A stretch of DNA of 54,182 nt from an uncultured bacterium (GTDB taxonomy: Bacteria > Patescibacteriota > Minisyncoccia > Moranbacterales > GWC2-37-73): NCBI GenBank assembly GCA_903861715.1, contig CAIOVI010000037.1:1-54182 (forward strand). Reading direction: 5' to 3'. Position 1 is the first letter of the stretch, and every line of letters begins with the position of its first letter. The notes beneath the pieces are model-generated. The model saw only the letters and a list, made by a program, of their open reading frames with translations, ran no database searches and was not told the origin of the DNA. The translations under genes were made by a program, and so were the position numbers. Positions 10,843 through 22,469 of this stretch are shown here, in pieces.

Positions 10843-12738
10843 CTAAACGTCCAACGCCTCCAGAATTTCTGCCAGACTGGCGGTGGCCACGCCGACGACA
10901 CTGTCGCCGCCGCCATAATACATGAAAATTTTGTCTGCTCGGTTTATGATGCCGCAAGGAAAAACCACTTTGGAAACTTGACCATTTTTTTCATAATCAG
11001 TTTCGGGTTCAAAAATAAAGTCCGTGCTTCTGGCCAGCACGACCGTTGGATCTTTCAAGGCAAGCAGCAACACTCCGACGCGATAGGTGCTGTTGTCAGA
11101 AACTCCGTGATAAAAAAGCAGCCAGCCTTTTTTGGTTTTGATTGGTGGCGCCGCAATGCCAACTTTTTGACTGTCCCACATGCCAATGCGCGGCCCCACA
11201 ATCGGCGTGAAACTTTCCACGTGCTCCCTTTCAAAATTTTCCGCTTTGACTGGATCAAGACAAATGTGATTGTGCGCTCGATGAAAAACGAAATGTCGTC
11301 CTTTGATTTTTTCTGGAAAAAGACAGGCATCTTTGTTGTCGATGCCAACCGGGGTGATGATGGTTGGCTGCGTCCAATTTTGCCACTGCCTTTTTGCAAA
11401 ATCTTTCAAGCTGATGCTTGCCGCAGCCACCACTGGCGGATTGACTCCATCATAAGCCGTGTAAAACAGATGCAAAGTATCTTCAATTTGAGTGAGGCGT
11501 GGGTCTTCGCAGCCCGAGTTTCCAGGATGCGATTTCATTTCAAAAGCTTCCCGAGGCCCATAAATAGGGCCTTCTAGCCTTTCCAAAATATCTTTGCCAT
11601 TTTTTGAAATCGCTAAACCCATCACCGAAGTGTCCTCGGAGCCCATTGCCCGATAAACAATGTAAATTTTGCCTTTCAGCTCAACCGCCGCTGGATTAAA
11701 CACCGCCTTGTTTTCCCAAGCGTGATTTTCAAGGGGCAGCAAAATTGGATTTTGCTGACTGCGAGTAAAAACTGGCTGCCTTTTGATGCTCCTTAGCAAA
11801 TCTTCCAAATTGACACTAGCCCGACAACAAGTCGTGTCGGTGGCGCCATAATAAATGAAAAGTTTTTTGCCAGCCACAAAAGCCCCCGATGGAAAAATGA
11901 CATTCGGCACTTGGCCAAATTCCTCATAAGTTTCTTCTGGCACCAGCAGTGGTCCAGAAGTTCTGGCCACAACTTTCGTCGGATCTTTCAAATCCAGCAG
12001 CAGCGCTTCGATTCCAAAAATTTTGTTGTCACTAAAATAATTTTGAATGTGAGAATAAATCAAAAGCCAACCATCTTTCGTTTTGATTGGAGCTGAACCT
12101 ATCTCGACGTGATCGCTCTCACCTCTGCGCAAAACAATGCGATGACTTTCAATTTCACGGTGCCACTTTTCCCAATAAGCTGGCGACCAAATTTCTTCCA
12201 AACTGTCAAACTCTGCCAAGGCCGTGATGACTGGCGGAGCGTCTGTGTGAGCACTGAGCATGGCCACATATTTTCCGTTTATTTTTTCCGGAAAAAGCAC
12301 CATAGCTTTAGCATTAAAAGGGGTGACCAGGTGCTTGCTGATAATTTTTTTGAAATCCTTGGTCGTGGCCACTGCAATCTTGATGCCCTCAGCGGCGAAA
12401 GGAAAAACTGAAAGCGCAGTGTAAAAAATGTAGTAAGTGTCATCAATTTTGGTCACGCGAGGATCTTCACAGCCAAACTGCTCCCATTCATATTCAGGAA
12501 AAATGAACTGCTTGCGTTTTTCATAGTGATGACCGTCCTTACTTTGAACATGGCCCACGGAAGAAATTCGCAGTTCTTTTTTGTGAACATACTGCGTGTC
12601 AGACTCGGCTCGATAAAGGGCATGAATTTTATTTTTGTCTTGAATCGGACACCAGTTGAAGGCGGCAAAAGATTCCCAAGAATGATCCAGTACTGGTTTC
12701 AGCAAAGGATTGTGAGTTGATTTTCTGACAACAAACAT
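10843..12738 (-). CDS. Double-domain GH130 beta-mannoside phosphorylase-type protein
   Basis: 631 residues forming two consecutive five-bladed beta-propeller domains of glycoside hydrolase family 130 (about 1-310 and 311-631); typical members have one domain. Both halves keep the active-site signature (FGCEDPRVT and SGCEDPRLT), a LFPEKI.G..V segment, and a late YYG..D block, so both may be active. GH130 enzymes phosphorolyse beta-mannosides to mannose-1-phosphate, or hydrolyse beta-1,2-mannosides. No signal peptide, so cytoplasmic. It lies 58 bases downstream of a second GH130-type gene and near a mannose-6-phosphate-isomerase-type cupin. TATTAT ends only 7 bases before the ATG, suggesting a leaderless mRNA. 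The exact substrate cannot be read from sequence. Confidence 0.85.
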   Translation of the reverse strand: MFVVRKSTHNPLLKPVLDHSWESFAAFNWCPIQDKNKIHALYRAESDTQYVHKKELRISSVGHVQSKDGHHYEKRKQFIFPEYEWEQFGCEDPRVTKIDDTYYIFYTALSVFPFAAEGIKIAVATTKDFKKIISKHLVTPFNAKAMVLFPEKINGKYVAMLSAHTDAPPVITALAEFDSLEEIWSPAYWEKWHREIESHRIVLRRGESDHVEIGSAPIKTKDGWLLIYSHIQNYFSDNKIFGIEALLLDLKDPTKVVARTSGPLLVPEETYEEFGQVPNVIFPSGAFVAGKKLFIYYGATDTTCCRASVNLEDLLRSIKRQPVFTRSQQNPILLPLENHAWENKAVFNPAAVELKGKIYIVYRAMGSEDTSVMGLAISKNGKDILERLEGPIYGPREAFEMKSHPGNSGCEDPRLTQIEDTLHLFYTAYDGVNPPVVAAASISLKDFAKRQWQNWTQPTIITPVGIDNKDACLFPEKIKGRHFVFHRAHNHICLDPVKAENFEREHVESFTPIVGPRIGMWDSQKVGIAAPPIKTKKGWLLFYHGVSDNSTYRVGVLLLALKDPTVVLARSTDFIFEPETDYEKNGQVSKVVFPCGIINRADKIFMYYGGGDSVVGVATASLAEILEALDV

Positions 12739-12795
12739 ATTTGTGATAATATTTACGATTTAAATTTGCAAAAAATTTGCAAACAGGTTTAAGCC

Positions 12796-14637
12796 CTAGC
12801 CTTGCAACTGCTGCAGAACTTCCTCGCCGGCAACTTCCTCTCCAGCAACTTCCCCTGAAGCAATCAAACCTTCCAAGAACTCATCCAGTTTTTCCGTCGC
12901 CACGCAAACCACACTATCAGCTCCGCCATAATAAACAAAAAGAGTCTCGTCTTTAATGGCAGCTCCGCAAACATAAACCACCCCAGCTTTGGCTCCGTGA
13001 TTTTCATAGTGGGCAGTTGGTTCCAAAATTGGATAAGTGCAGCGATGCAAAATTTTCGTCGGATCTTGATAATCCAAAATCAGCGCCCCAACTTTATATT
13101 TATCTGGGTCGCGCTTGTCCATTGCGTGATACAAAAGTAGCCAACCATATTTAGTCAAAAGTGGCGGCGCGCCAGCTCCTCTGACAACGTTATCCCAACG
13201 ATGTTCATCAAGCCCTGGTTTTTTCAAACTCTCAATCGTGATTTCTTCACCGTCCAAATCATCGACATATTCAATGGAAATTTTCGGTGTGATGCTGTGC
13301 AAAATTGCATATTTGCCGTTGATTTTCTCGGGAAAAATCATCCAATTTTTTTGAATTTCTCCCGCCCTGGAAATCAACTTTGGTTTTTTCCATTTCCAAT
13401 CTTTGCTCAAAAAATCCTGCACCTTGATGGAAGTCAAGGCAACTCCTGGTGGATTGCAACCATCAAAAAAAACATAGGTCACGAAAATTCTTTTGCCAAT
13501 TTGAGTTGCCCGAGGATCTTCGCAGCCAGCCCAACTGCCGCCTGAAACATAGGGAGAAGCAGTGGAGGGACTTTGTTGAATTCTCAAATTTTCTGCCAAC
13601 GAAAAAACTGGTTGGTCCAATCGTTCGCTGATGGAAATTCCATCCTGAGAGTTGGCATAGCCCAAAACCGAAATCCCATTTTCTCCAATTGCCCGATAGA
13701 GCAAATGAATCTTGCCCTCCAGGCACAAGGCCGCTGGATTGAAAGTGGCATCTTTCTCCCAGCTGTTGGCTGGCTCTGGTTTAAGGATAGGATTGCTAGC
13801 GTGTCTTTTTAGTTGCCTGGCTTTTTCACTTGGCACCAAACCAGAAGAAGCCAAATTAATTGTTTTGACAAAAAATTCATTTTCAAAAGATGACCAATAT
13901 ATTTGCAAGGACTGCTTGACCAAGGCGCAACCCAAAAAACGCACGTCATATTTTTTCTTGGCCACAGATTCTTCCCACAGTGGGAGCTGCGATCTCCAAA
14001 TAGGCGCATAGGGTTTGTCCAAGGAAAACAAAGCGCAACCAATCTTTATTTCATAGTTGCTTTTTTTGTCGACTCTAGCATCATACAAAACCAAAATCCC
14101 GCGCGGCACAATCACTGTGCCAATGACATGCAAGGCGGCGCCCTCATCAAAAAAAGCCTCTGCTCTTTTCGGCAACAAGGATCCCGTTTTGTGCCAATGC
14201 ACCAAGTTGTCTGAAGCGGCCACCTGCAACGACTCGCCGCCAAAATAGGTCAGGAAGTTTTTCTTATATTTAAAGTTTGAAACAATCGGAAACAGAGCCG
14301 CCACGTCAGAAGTTTCAGCTGTAATTTTGAAATTGAGCAAGTCACTTGATTGAGCAATCAGGATTTGCTTTTCCCCTTTGCTCGTTTGCGAAAAGATGAG
14401 ATTAGCCTGATTTCCATAAGCAAAAAAGGAAAGTTGCCCACAATCAAACAGGCTCTTTTTTTGGCCGTCTTCATCAGTGAGATGCAGCTCATATTTGTTG
14501 CCAAAGGTCAGCCCATCTTCACTTTGCGACAAAAATATTCTTGTCTCACTAGGAGTCTTAACTCCATAAACAAACATCACCTTCTTCCCGTGAGGCACGA
14601 CTGAAAAAGGATAAAATGTAGCCTTCGCTGTTTTCAT
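12796..14637 (-). CDS. GH130-type protein with degenerate N-terminal propeller
   Basis: 613 residues. The C-terminal half (about 280-595) is a good GH130 domain: NPILKPEP..SWE, AGCEDPRATQIG, IFPEKINGKYAI, FVYYGGADSVV. The N-terminal half has a propeller-like rhythm, but where the EDPR motif should be it reads LFDCGQLSFF, so it has probably lost catalysis and may serve structure or binding. The tail has a short repeated acidic motif (GEVAGEEVAGEEV). No signal peptide. It is probably cotranscribed with the double-domain gene downstream. Function by family: beta-mannoside phosphorolysis or hydrolysis. Confidence 0.8.
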   Translation of the reverse strand: MKTAKATFYPFSVVPHGKKVMFVYGVKTPSETRIFLSQSEDGLTFGNKYELHLTDEDGQKKSLFDCGQLSFFAYGNQANLIFSQTSKGEKQILIAQSSDLLNFKITAETSDVAALFPIVSNFKYKKNFLTYFGGESLQVAASDNLVHWHKTGSLLPKRAEAFFDEGAALHVIGTVIVPRGILVLYDARVDKKSNYEIKIGCALFSLDKPYAPIWRSQLPLWEESVAKKKYDVRFLGCALVKQSLQIYWSSFENEFFVKTINLASSGLVPSEKARQLKRHASNPILKPEPANSWEKDATFNPAALCLEGKIHLLYRAIGENGISVLGYANSQDGISISERLDQPVFSLAENLRIQQSPSTASPYVSGGSWAGCEDPRATQIGKRIFVTYVFFDGCNPPGVALTSIKVQDFLSKDWKWKKPKLISRAGEIQKNWMIFPEKINGKYAILHSITPKISIEYVDDLDGEEITIESLKKPGLDEHRWDNVVRGAGAPPLLTKYGWLLLYHAMDKRDPDKYKVGALILDYQDPTKILHRCTYPILEPTAHYENHGAKAGVVYVCGAAIKDETLFVYYGGADSVVCVATEKLDEFLEGLIASGEVAGEEVAGEEVLQQLQG

Positions 14638-14753
14638 TTTTATTTTTTTTATTTATATCAAACCAACTTAACCAGCAAGCAAAAAACTGAAAAAAACTCC
14701 TTCCCCGCATAGGTCAACTTTTTCTTCGAGACAGTATTTCAGTTAACCCATCG

Positions 14754-15098
14754 CTACAACTTCCGACCGTAAGCATCCTCTATTCTGAGTATATCACTTT
14801 CTTCAAAATCTCCAAAGGCAATTTCCAAAATTTCCACTTTTTCTGTCTGCGCCTCCAGACGATGAACCGTTTTTTGCGGAATGAAAAATTCATCTCCAGC
14901 TTTTGCCTTTTGAATTTCTGCTCCCACGGTGACCAGCGGATCGCCCAAAAGAACCACCCAAAATTCACTGCGCTTCTGATGAGATTGCAAACTCAAACTC
15001 TGACCACTTTCGACACTTATCAGCTTGATGGTTGAATTTTCATTCTCCGTAAACTGACGAAACTGACCCCACGGCCTTTGATCATTTTTGATGTTCAT
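14754..15098 (-). CDS. Cupin, mannose-6-phosphate isomerase type II-like
   Basis: 114 residues, a single cupin fold. It has RPWGQFRQF near the start, the metal-site segment SLQSHQKRSEFWVVLLG, and the C-terminal EILEIAFGDFEESDILRIEDAYGR that marks the isomerase domain of ManC/type II phosphomannose isomerases. It would interconvert mannose-6-P and fructose-6-P. The stand-alone form lacks the GDP-mannose pyrophosphorylase half. Its place beside two GH130 genes suggests that mannose released from mannosides is fed into glycolysis, or that nucleotide-mannose is made. The start is the first ATG; no strong ribosome-binding site. Confidence 0.8.
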   Translation of the reverse strand: MNIKNDQRPWGQFRQFTENENSTIKLISVESGQSLSLQSHQKRSEFWVVLLGDPLVTVGAEIQKAKAGDEFFIPQKTVHRLEAQTEKVEILEIAFGDFEESDILRIEDAYGRKL

Positions 15099-15180
15099 TT
15101 TTTTGTTTTAAAAGTTGCTTAATTTCAATACGCCCGCAAATCAAACTTTCTGTCAAAAAAGAATTGGAAAAATACCTTAT

Positions 15181-15280
15181 ACCAACTTAATTTAATTCAT
15201 TCCGCCTTGTAAGCGACCAAGTCCCCCATTGGGGATTTAGTCCCTTTGCGTGCAGTAGCACTAATTTAGTTAATTCGATA
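15181..15280. repeat. Dispersed hairpin repeat abutting a stop codon
   Basis: Shares with 22470-22557 the blocks CCAACTTAATTTAATTCATT, CTTGTAAG, a GGGGATTTAGTCCC hairpin region, TTTGCGTG, GTAGCACTA and TTTAGTTAATTCGATAT. Both copies end exactly at the stop codon of the neighbouring minus-strand gene. Confidence 0.75.
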
Positions 15281-15814
15281 TTACTGCAAAAATTCCAAGT
15301 ATCGTAAGAAGTTTTCATAAACTTCCAGCGCATTTTGAGTGGTTTGGCGATCAACTTCAAAATCAGTTTCGTGCACGATGCGATTGCGAAGTTTGTGGAC
15401 TTCGGAAAGAGTTTCGCGATGATCATCCAAATGCATCTCACTGACCTGCTCAAGTTTTTGAGTCATATTTTCGCCGCGAAAACCAACCCCAGCCAAAAGT
15501 TCCTCCACCAGGGCGTCCGCTTCAATAATAGCCACTTTGTATTGGGAAACATTTTCGCTCTTGAGTCTGTCTTTGATTTTGTCCCAACGTTTTTGCATTT
15601 TGTTTTTTGATATCAGCGGAATATCCGACCCTTTGGTTCCGACTCGCAGATCCCATGTGATGTCCCTAAGCACCAAAAGCAAGACGATGTCGGCAAAAAC
15701 CACCACCACATAAATCGCAATCAAAATTTTGAATACCAAAAACAGCGGTGAATAATAAAGGCCCACCACACCCGAAGTCAAATTGTCCACAAAAGTTATT
15801 GCACCGTAATCCAT
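15281..15814 (-). CDS. Membrane-anchored protein with HEPN-like RNRIVH motif
   Basis: 177 residues. An N-terminal hydrophobic stretch (about 23-50, perhaps two short helices) is followed by a basic linker and an all-helical cytoplasmic domain (about 75-177). The latter contains EADALVEELL and LRNRIVHETDF. RNRIVH fits the R-x4-H signature of HEPN-fold proteins, many of which are RNases or nucleotide-transfer partners. I cannot confirm the fold by eye. It lies just upstream of the mannoside genes and downstream of gatA, apart from both by structured spacers. Confidence 0.65.
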   Translation of the reverse strand: MDYGAITFVDNLTSGVVGLYYSPLFLVFKILIAIYVVVVFADIVLLLVLRDITWDLRVGTKGSDIPLISKNKMQKRWDKIKDRLKSENVSQYKVAIIEADALVEELLAGVGFRGENMTQKLEQVSEMHLDDHRETLSEVHKLRNRIVHETDFEVDRQTTQNALEVYENFLRYLEFLQ

Positions 15815-15894
15815 ATTTTTTAGCCAAGGACTTTATCCGTCTTATCGGTCTTATTCGTCCTATGATTTTTGTCTTATTTTTATTATCTAGCAAA

Positions 15895-16015
15895 GTGAGC
15901 GAAATGAAAGTAATCTTTCATTTCCGAACGAGCGACGATAACAAAAGGTTAATACCTCACCGATTTTATCGGTGTGATCCCGAAGGGTACAGGGCTTGCC
16001 CTGGGGTATTAATAC
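15895..16015. other. Cluster of four hairpins between gatA and the HEPN-like gene
   Basis: In order on the plus strand: GAAATGAAAG-TAAT-CTTTCATTTC, CACCGAT-TTT-ATCGGTG, CAGGGC-TT-GCCCTG and the 14-base palindrome GGGTATTAATACCC with a T-run. An outer pairing of TTAATACC with GGTATTAA is also possible. It lies directly past the gatA stop; termination or a processing site is the likely role. Confidence 0.55.
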
Positions 16016-16019
16016 CCTT

Positions 16020-17519
16020 TTATTGATTTATTTCAAACGTATGCGCAGCATTGAGAATGCCTTCTTCATCAAACCACTGCCCAATCAATTGTCCGCCCAC
16101 TGGAAGTCCCCCAGCTGGTGGATTGCCCTCTTTCACAACCCTGCCAATCGGAAAAGAAATTGCTGGCAGCCCGGCCAAATTCACAGAAATCGTAAAGATG
16201 TCTGAAAGATACATCTTGATTGGATCCTCGCTTTTCTCACCAAATTTGAAAGCCACTTCCGGAGAGGTTGGACAATAAATCAAATCCACTTTTTCATAAG
16301 CTTTTTCAAAATCCCGGCGAATGAGCGCCCGCACTTTTTGAGCTTTGAGATAATAAGCATCATAGTAACCAGCGCTCAAGGCATACGTTCCCAACATGAT
16401 GCGACGTTTGATCTCATCCCCAAAACCAATTTTGCGCGTGTCCAAATAAGTCTCCAACAAATTTTTTGAAGATTTTGGCAAATTTTCGTTTCTGCCCAAT
16501 TCGCTTTCTTGATTCGCCTTTAATTCGTTTTCCAATTCAGATATTCGCAGCCCAAATTTAATTCCATCAAATTTCGCCAAGTTGGAACTGACCTCACTGG
16601 TCATCAAAATATAGTAAACTGGCAAGGCATACTGACTGTGAGGCAAACTAATTGTTTCGATTTTGGCTCCCAAGGTTTTGAATTTTTCTACTGATTTTTG
16701 AAAAATTTCCAAAATTTCTCCTTCCAAATTTTCCACGTATTCTTTCGGCACGCCAATAATCTTGCCAGCAATGTCACCAGTCAAAAAGTCTTCATATTTT
16801 TTGTCGCCACTTTGCGCGCTGGTTGCATCCAGTGGGTCTTGCCCAGCCAGGGCGCTCAGCACAATCGCTGCATCTTCGACAGTTTTCGTGAAGGGTCCAA
16901 TTTGATCAAGACTTGAAGCCATCGCCATAGCTCCAAATCTGGAAACTCGACCATAAGTAGGCTTGAGTCCCACCACGCCGCAAAAAGAAGCAGGTTGCCT
17001 GATTGAACCGCCTGTATCAGTGCCCAAAGACCAAACCGCCTCGCCAGCTGCCACCGCCGCTGCGCTGCCACCCGAAGATCCGCCCGGCACCCGAGTTGTG
17101 TCCACTGGATTTTTCGTCAATTGATAGGCACTGGTTTCCGTGGAAGATCCCATCGCAAACTCGTCCTGATTAGTTTTACCTAAAATTATCGCCCCATTTT
17201 CCTTGAGCTTTCTGATCACAGTTGCATCATAGGGCGCGACATAATTGTCCAAAATTTTTGAACCAGCCGTAGCGCGCACGCCTTCCACCAAAATCAAATC
17301 CTTAATCGCCCCAGGAATGCCTGCCAACAAATTTATTTCTTCGCCTTGGGCAATTTTTTCATCCACCAGCTTGGCCTGCGCCAAAGCCAGCTCTCTTGTC
17401 AAAGTCAAATAAGCTCCAATTTCTCCATCTTTTTCCTCAATCACGTCAAAATACTGCTCCGCCAATTGAGTGGCCGTGATTTCTTTGCCTATTAATTTAT
17501 TGTGAAGATCCCTAATCAT
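16020..17519 (-). CDS. gatA: Glu-tRNA(Gln)/Asp-tRNA(Asn) amidotransferase subunit A
   Basis: 499 residues, full length. It is the amidase subunit of the GatCAB complex, which turns Glu-tRNA(Gln) and/or Asp-tRNA(Asn) into the amidated form. The Lys-Ser-Ser catalytic triad is visible: Lys73 (PGAIKDLI), Ser148 (VPGGSSGGSAAAV) and Ser172 (GTDTGGSIRQPA). The amidase signature continues through VVGLKPTYGRVSR and SLDQIGPF. gatC is directly upstream in the same direction (75-base gap). gatB is not in this window. Confidence 0.96.
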   Translation of the reverse strand: MIRDLHNKLIGKEITATQLAEQYFDVIEEKDGEIGAYLTLTRELALAQAKLVDEKIAQGEEINLLAGIPGAIKDLILVEGVRATAGSKILDNYVAPYDATVIRKLKENGAIILGKTNQDEFAMGSSTETSAYQLTKNPVDTTRVPGGSSGGSAAAVAAGEAVWSLGTDTGGSIRQPASFCGVVGLKPTYGRVSRFGAMAMASSLDQIGPFTKTVEDAAIVLSALAGQDPLDATSAQSGDKKYEDFLTGDIAGKIIGVPKEYVENLEGEILEIFQKSVEKFKTLGAKIETISLPHSQYALPVYYILMTSEVSSNLAKFDGIKFGLRISELENELKANQESELGRNENLPKSSKNLLETYLDTRKIGFGDEIKRRIMLGTYALSAGYYDAYYLKAQKVRALIRRDFEKAYEKVDLIYCPTSPEVAFKFGEKSEDPIKMYLSDIFTISVNLAGLPAISFPIGRVVKEGNPPAGGLPVGGQLIGQWFDEEGILNAAHTFEINQ

Positions 17520-17594
17520 AAATAAAAAAAATTAAAAAATTTTATCCGCCTTATCAGTCCTATTTCCCCAAAACACCCTAATCCCCCTAAAAAC

Positions 17595-17882
17595 CTATAA
17601 AACCGACTTAACCTTCACATATCCATCCTTTTGCTCTGGCGCATTTTGCATGATTGCTTGTTTTCCAAGGTCGCCAAAATCAACTTGCCTGTCTGTGCGA
17701 AAAACATTTTCCATGCCTGTGATGTGCCCAATCGGCTCAATTCCGTCAACATTCACTTCGTCCAACTTTTTGAAATAATCCAAAATTTCAGACAAGTCAT
17801 GTTGATACTTTTCCACATCTTTTTCGCTGACTCCAATTCTGGCCAGCGTGGCAATGTGCAAAATTTCTTCTTTAGTTAACAT
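17595..17882 (-). CDS. gatC: Glu-tRNA(Gln)/Asp-tRNA(Asn) amidotransferase subunit C
   Basis: 95 residues, normal size. LTKEEILHIATLARIGVSE at the start, YQHDLSEILDYFKKLDEVNVDGIEP in the middle and LRTDR-type (VFRTDRQVDFG) later are typical of GatC, the belt-like subunit that stabilises the GatA-GatB pair. The C-terminal PEQKDGYVKVKSVL is also typical. It precedes gatA in the same transcript direction. Confidence 0.94.
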   Translation of the reverse strand: MLTKEEILHIATLARIGVSEKDVEKYQHDLSEILDYFKKLDEVNVDGIEPIGHITGMENVFRTDRQVDFGDLGKQAIMQNAPEQKDGYVKVKSVL

Positions 17883-17902
17883 AAATTTTTGAAAAAAATA
17901 AT

Positions 17903-20568
<2,666 letters not shown>

Positions 20569-20570
20569 TC

Positions 20571-20597
20571 AAAAAAAGCATCCAAAAATGCTTTTTA
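20571..20597. terminator. Terminator between pilW-like gene and ligA
   Basis: AAAAAGCAT, CCAAAA, ATGCTTTTT. Lies 37 bases past the stop of the minor pilin at 20634 and upstream of ligA. Same design as at 7267 and 10792. Confidence 0.7.
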
Positions 20598-20633
20598 AAA
20601 GAAGTAAGCTGCTGTCTATTCCAAGCTTTAAAC

Positions 20634-21194
20634 TCAGTTTGGCTTGTAGTTTCGCAGCGAAACTGCCATTTGAATTTGCATCGGTGCCGAAGTTTGTGTG
20701 TCATCCTTAATAGTCAAAGCAATTATGACAAAACCAAGTGTTGTTGGAGTTGAAGGCACCACCTTAAAAGAAGCACTTTGCACATCCGCTGCCGTCAAAT
20801 CCTGCGCTCCACCCATTGAAGTAAAAGCACATTTATCCACTGTCCCCTGTCCAGCTTCAGTGCTATAGCTGGCCTGCATTTTCTTTCCCACTGAATCCCA
20901 AGAATATTTCAAACACTTTGCTTGGGAAAAGTCATAAACCTGCAGGATATTTGTTCCTTCAGCTTTAACATCACTAACTCTAATTGTCTTAGCCATCAGG
21001 TTCATGGCAAACTGGCCGCCTTCAACCCCTTGCAAAGTTTTTTTGCTTTCCGTGTAATTTTTCAAAAAAGAAGAAAAAACTCCAGACACCAAAACCGACA
21101 ACAATGAAAAAAGCAACACCGCAATCAGCGTTTCGATCAGCGTGAAGCCCTTTGAATTTTTTTTCGGCTGCTGCATTTTTTTGGATAGTGACAT
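20634..21194 (-). CDS. Type IV minor pilin, PilW/GspJ-like
   Basis: 186 residues. A basic leader ends in KNSKGFTLIETLIAVLLF, where prepilin peptidase would cut after Gly, with Glu at +5 and a long hydrophobic helix. The rest is a soluble pilin head. It is third in a run of minor pilin genes (fimT-like, pilV-like, this one) downstream of the prepilin peptidase gene, the order seen in minor pilin operons that prime pilus assembly. Only 10 bases separate it from the pilV-like gene. The stop is UGA. Confidence 0.85.
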   Translation of the reverse strand: MSLSKKMQQPKKNSKGFTLIETLIAVLLFSLLSVLVSGVFSSFLKNYTESKKTLQGVEGGQFAMNLMAKTIRVSDVKAEGTNILQVYDFSQAKCLKYSWDSVGKKMQASYSTEAGQGTVDKCAFTSMGGAQDLTAADVQSASFKVVPSTPTTLGFVIIALTIKDDTQTSAPMQIQMAVSLRNYKPN

Positions 21195-21204
21195 AAAAAT
21201 AGAT

Positions 21205-21762
21205 TTAATAGGAAATAACCAGGGTTGCGGTCACACACTTGTTTGAAATAGTGCAACTGGCTGGAAAACCACCACTACCGTCCCAGGAAACCGTGCTAGT
21301 GATTGTTCTTTGCCCAGCAACAGCACCGTTTATATCAACTCTTCTGCTAAACTTAGTTGTTTGCGCACTAACAGTGTGCGAATAAAAGCCATTTGCATCT
21401 AAATACAACTGATACGCTCCCCCGGCTGACACAAATCTGATGGCAGCTGGAGAAACAGCAACATTCGCATCAATTCGATAACTGCTATAGTTGCTGCCAT
21501 TGACCAACACGCCATTATCATTCAAATTCTTGACCAACTCAAGACTCTCTTGCACCAGCTGGGCTGCAATAACTTGATTTTTGGCTGTCATGGAAACTCT
21601 GATGCTTGAAGTCATAATGGAAACAACACTAAGAATGCCAAAAGAAAAAACCAGCAAAGTGAACAAAACCTCAACCAAAGAAAAACCCTTTGCTCGCCTT
21701 AAGCCAGTCAAAGTTTTTTCTTTTTTGAATTTTTTTTTCAGTTTCAAATTCTTCACAACCAT
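21205..21762 (-). CDS. Type IV minor pilin, PilV-like
   Basis: 185 residues. A Lys-rich leader of about 26 residues, then KGFSLVEVLFTLLVFSFGILSV, the prepilin cleavage motif and N-terminal helix. The segment VIAAQLVQESLELVKNLND resembles PilV/GspI proteins, in which the helix is followed by a region with AQ...E..R/K. Two cysteines near the C-terminus (CTISNKC) may form a disulfide. It lies between the fimT-like and pilW-like genes and is probably cotranscribed. Confidence 0.83.
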   Translation of the reverse strand: MVVKNLKLKKKFKKEKTLTGLRRAKGFSLVEVLFTLLVFSFGILSVVSIMTSSIRVSMTAKNQVIAAQLVQESLELVKNLNDNGVLVNGSNYSSYRIDANVAVSPAAIRFVSAGGAYQLYLDANGFYSHTVSAQTTKFSRRVDINGAVAGQRTITSTVSWDGSGGFPASCTISNKCVTATLVISY

Positions 21763-21812
21763 TTTAATGATTCTTATGACAAATTATTTCTAGTCGACTG
21801 CTAAACTAGCTG

Positions 21813-22457
21813 CTAGGGGCACCCGGTTTTCTTGGCATAAATATTAGCTGCGCCCGTAACTGAGCCGTCAACCGTTCCTCCCACGGAGACACAAACATAA
21901 TAATCATCAGTTCCTGTTGAAAGTTTTATAAAGCCAGAGCTTGCATCCCCACGAGGTGAAAAGAAACTGATGCCAGCAGTTGGCGTAAAGGTGGCTGTGA
22001 CGTTGCTCCGGTCTCGGTTGGAAGTCAAAAATCCCCCAATTTGATAATTGATTGTCGGCGTAGCATTGGCCATATCAGCGCAAGTCCGATAAGCAAAAAG
22101 ATATTTTTTGGGATTAACAGGCTCAATTGAGGCCATATTGGAAGGATAAAAAGTGAGCATGCAAACAGCCGAACCCCCTATCAGCCTGCCATTGATAGCG
22201 TCATTCTGTAAAGCTCTAATATTTGCCACAACTTGCAAGGCCGCAACTTCAGCTTCACTATTGCTCTTGCGGCTACCGAGATTGACAAACAAGGCTGCGC
22301 TCATGATAGCGATAATAACGATCACAATCAAAAGTTCCAGCAAGGAAAAGCCGCGCCTAGTATTCAAGCCGATATTTTTTGCTCTTTGATCTAGTTGAAT
22401 TTTGAAATCGCTCCTTCCAACTAAATTTTGTTTTTGTTTTTTTTGTTTGATTGCCAT
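21813..22457 (-). CDS. Type IV minor pilin, GspH/FimT-like
   Basis: 214 residues from the ATG at 22457 (a TTG at 22469 would add four). The leader is unusually long (about 35 residues, Lys/Gln-rich) before RRGFSLLELLIVIVIIAIMS, the prepilin processing site. It then resembles GspH/FimT, with a soluble beta-rich domain and paired cysteines. It is first of the three minor pilin genes. Confidence 0.83.
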   Translation of the reverse strand: MAIKQKKQKQNLVGRSDFKIQLDQRAKNIGLNTRRGFSLLELLIVIVIIAIMSAALFVNLGSRKSNSEAEVAALQVVANIRALQNDAINGRLIGGSAVCMLTFYPSNMASIEPVNPKKYLFAYRTCADMANATPTINYQIGGFLTSNRDRSNVTATFTPTAGISFFSPRGDASSGFIKLSTGTDDYYVCVSVGGTVDGSVTGAANIYAKKTGCP

Positions 22458-22469
22458 AAGAGATACCAA

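Noticed and set aside
10726-11577. 283-codon open frame on the plus strand
   Set aside because: It begins inside tRNA-Asp and is antisense to the GH130 gene, whose strand shows clear family motifs.
15895-16015. Riboswitch
   Set aside because: The hairpins lie beyond the gatA stop and I recognise no conserved riboswitch core.
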